This document shows positions 43,422-45,190 of a stretch of 45,190 bases of DNA, in pieces (position 1 is the first letter of the stretch; each line of letters opens with the position of its first letter). The notes under the pieces are model-generated. The model had not been told where the DNA came from, did no database searches, and saw only the letters and a program-made list of their open reading frames with translations. A program made the translations under genes and the position numbers. Source of the DNA: Bacteroidia bacterium (lineage in GTDB: Bacteria; Bacteroidota; Bacteroidia; UKL13-3); assembly GCA_014376805.1 (NCBI GenBank), contig JACMQU010000049.1, positions 1-45,190 of the forward strand, given 5' to 3'.

Positions 43422-44540
43422 ATGAATTGGATAGTTAGCTCAGTAATACATAAAGGGACTAAAAGACTGCGCGTGCAGTTTGGATTTGACACTGAAATGC
43501 AACTTGCTATAAAAAAATTTGATGGTGTAAAATGGAGTAAGACTTTAAAAAGCTGGCATATACCCGATACACCTGAAAACAGAAATAGCCTTGACACTAA
43601 ATCGGTTGAACCCAAACCGCTGCAGGAGGCTGAGAAATTAGCAGACAAAACACCCATCCTATCTGTAAAAGCTGAAATCATAGTGCTTACTCCCATATCA
43701 CAGGAAGTGCTTCAAAAAATTGAGCAATACAAATATTGGATGCGAAGCAAAAGGTATAGTGATGCCACCATAAAAACTTATACCGAAGCACTTCTTTCGT
43801 TTATGAAATTTTATAGTTATAAAGCAATAAACGAAATAAACAATATTGACATTATTGTTTATAATAATGACTATATTTTAAAGAAGCAATTGTCGGCATC
43901 ATACCAAAACCAGGTTGTTAATGCGATAAAATTATTTTTTGCCAAAATTGAAGGAACCAGGGTTGAGATAACATTAATTGAACGTCCGAAGCGCCCGAAA
44001 CTTTTGCCGAATGTTTTAAGCAAAGAAGAAGTAAAGGAGTTGCTTAATGCCAGTAAAAATGTGAAGCATAAAATGATGCTCTGTTTGATATACAGTTGCG
44101 GGTTACGCCGTTCGGAATTATTAAATTTAAAACCTAATGATATAGATTCGAAAAGGGGCCTGGTATTGATAAAGCAAGGAAAAGGAAGAAAAGACAGGAT
44201 AGCACCCTTATCGGAAAAAATTATTGATATGTTAAGAATTTACTATAAAGAGTTTAGGCCGAGTTTTTGGCTATTTGAGGGACAGGAGCAAGGGAAGAAA
44301 TACGATGAACGAAGTTTAGCCAATGTATTAAAACAGGCCCTTTCAAGAACCGATATTAAAAAGCCCGTATCGCTGCATTGGCTACGGCACAGTTATGCCA
44401 CACATTTACTTGAGTCAGGCACCGATTTGCGGTACATACAGGAATTATTAGGACACAAAAGCAGCAAGACCACTGAGATTTACACGCATGTAAGCATAAA
44501 AAACATTCAGAACATTAAAAGTCCGTTTGATGATTTGTAA
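43422..44540 (+). CDS. Tyrosine recombinase / integrase (XerC/D-like)
   Basis: 372 residues. The first about 85 residues hold a small extra domain (KRLRVQFGFDTEMQLAIKKF, KSWHIPDTPEN) of a type seen in Bacteroidota integrases. A SAM-like core-binding domain (about 95-185) and catalytic domain (190-365) follow. Catalytic set: R229 (SCGLRRSEL), Lys in QGKGRKDR, H319 and R322 (LHWLRHSYATHL), H345 (LLGHKSSKTT) and nucleophile Y354 (EIYTHV). All are present, so it should be active. No IntI-specific insertion is seen. It is the only gene before a series of inverted repeats at 44727-45004. Confidence 0.88.
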   Translation: MNWIVSSVIHKGTKRLRVQFGFDTEMQLAIKKFDGVKWSKTLKSWHIPDTPENRNSLDTKSVEPKPLQEAEKLADKTPILSVKAEIIVLTPISQEVLQKIEQYKYWMRSKRYSDATIKTYTEALLSFMKFYSYKAINEINNIDIIVYNNDYILKKQLSASYQNQVVNAIKLFFAKIEGTRVEITLIERPKRPKLLPNVLSKEEVKELLNASKNVKHKMMLCLIYSCGLRRSELLNLKPNDIDSKRGLVLIKQGKGRKDRIAPLSEKIIDMLRIYYKEFRPSFWLFEGQEQGKKYDERSLANVLKQALSRTDIKKPVSLHWLRHSYATHLLESGTDLRYIQELLGHKSSKTTEIYTHVSIKNIQNIKSPFDDL

Positions 44541-44726
44541 AAAAACTCATTATATTTGGTAAACCAAAAATGGCCACAAAACTTCTCCAATCTATCCACC
44601 GTTATACAGACAGGAGATATTTTTATGGCTGGTATAAACAAGTTATCGGTAAACGTTATGGACTTAGCGAAGGGCTAATATTCAGCATTCAAAAACAAAA
44701 AATCGGGTGGCAGAAAAATGCTAAAC

Positions 44727-44790
44727 CGAGTCGTTTTATGAGCAGGGCGTAAAAGTTTATTTTTAAAAGGCATGCTCATAAAACGACTCG
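44727..44790. repeat. Perfect 18-bp inverted repeat
   Basis: CGAGTCGTTTTATGAGCA (44727-44744) and its exact complement TGCTCATAAAACGACTCG (44773-44790) around 28 nt. No T-run follows, so it is not a standard terminator; an end or site of a mobile element is possible. Confidence 0.85.
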
Positions 44791-44879
44791 TCAAAGTTAG
44801 AAAAAATGATTGGAATTTCCGACATTCGACTATCCTATAAATGGGAAAAAGATTTCGACATTTAGCGTGCGGCTGTGAT

Positions 44880-44962
44880 CCAACGAAGGAGCGAACTGCA
44901 AAATTTTTGGCCCGAGCGGCGTTGGCCTGTGCGACAAAAAATTTTGTAGTTGGCTTCGTTGG
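44880..44962. repeat. Nested inverted repeat, 83 nt
   Basis: Outer arms CCAACGAAG (44880-44888) and CTTCGTTGG (44954-44962) are perfect. Inner arms CTGCAAAATTTTT (44896-44908) and AAAAATTTTGTAG (44937-44949) pair with one mismatch. GGCC on each side of the centre can pair too. It is GC-richer than its surroundings, forming a large cruciform-capable structure. Confidence 0.75.
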
Positions 44963-44974
44963 TCCCCTTTTTTG

Positions 44975-45004
44975 GTTACTTTTTTGGGGAAGCAAAAAAG
45001 TAAC
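44975..45004. repeat. Perfect 12-bp inverted repeat
   Basis: GTTACTTTTTTG (44975-44986) and CAAAAAAGTAAC (44993-45004) with a 6-nt loop, 12 nt after the larger palindrome. On either strand the stem is A/T-rich and adjoins short T-runs, so terminator activity is possible. Confidence 0.75.
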
Positions 45005-45190
45005 AAAACATTCCCAGTAAACAAAATAAGTATATGCCTCTGCACAATGTGGGGACACGAAAATAAGAGATAATAAAAATGTTTTGTAATCATCCAAAGA
45101 GCAGACGTGCCGATGTAACGTCAACCGATAACAGCGTACATAAGTCATTTTTGGTATTGAGGTTATTGGGTATTTTATATACTTTCGTTA

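Larger units (their letters stand above)
44541..45190. other. Non-coding tail with multiple inverted repeats
   Basis: About 650 nt after the integrase. ORFs here (44570-44752, 44675-45148) run through palindromes and lack domains, so are not accepted. The three inverted repeats are listed separately. Confidence 0.5.

Noticed and set aside
44570..44752. 60-codon ORF after the integrase
   Set aside because: Ends inside the 18-bp inverted repeat; no domain or promoter.
44675..45148. 157-codon minus-strand ORF (and 87-codon ORF in another frame)
   Set aside because: Both run straight through the three palindromes, have odd composition and match no fold; probably chance open frames in repeat DNA.

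Overview
The window is AT-rich and comes from a member of the Bacteroidota. The evidence is two proteins with type IX secretion (T9SS) C-terminal sorting domains, promoter boxes of the TTTG / TAnnTTTG type, few Shine-Dalgarno sequences, and family members typical of that phylum (tandem Ferritin_2 proteins, a DUF3494 surface protein, small PID-type proteins). The lineage below phylum cannot be fixed from the sequence. An ice-binding domain and an RhlE helicase would suit a cold habitat, but that is inference. No rRNA, tRNA or CRISPR array was seen.

Layout. 1-7551 is a light/signal-transduction block: the C-terminal part of a bacteriophytochrome kinase (running in from the left edge), an Rcp1-like response regulator and a 1397-residue hybrid kinase. 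Between the phytochrome and the regulator lie short hairpin repeats and a decayed IS91-type element carrying fragments of both a tyrosine recombinase and a Y2 transposase. 8047-10877 holds an RluE-type pseudouridine synthase and a glucosaminidase, the latter flanked by two paralogous acidic small proteins. 11634-27713 is a long minus-strand run. In transcription order it encodes a small exported protein, DabA, DabB, a SulP anion transporter, an outer-membrane porin, an OmpR/HK two-component pair, and a TolC/adaptor/RND heavy-metal efflux pump. 28134-32985 has a T9SS-secreted sorbosone-dehydrogenase-like propeller and a DAO-family flavoenzyme on the minus strand, divergent from two Tat-type ferritin-like proteins. 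33335-38054 carries RhlE, a T9SS-sorted DUF3494 (ice-binding) protein and a PID-type small membrane protein. 38055-39802 is decayed sequence, including a lipoprotein gene broken by three frameshifts. 39840-43205 is housekeeping: EttA, a TPMT-like methyltransferase and a fructose-6-phosphate aldolase/transaldolase. 43422-45190 has a tyrosine recombinase followed by several strong inverted repeats.

How it works together. The most coherent system is dabA-dabB-sulP-porin. DabA keeps the C-x-D and H-x14-C metal-site spacing described for DABs, so this looks like a proton-driven inorganic-carbon uptake system with an extra inner-membrane anion transporter and an outer-membrane channel. The adjacent two-component system and RND pump form a metal-efflux module on the same strand. 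Several genes have a TAnnTTTG box only 4-11 nt before the start codon, which suggests leaderless or nearly leaderless mRNAs.
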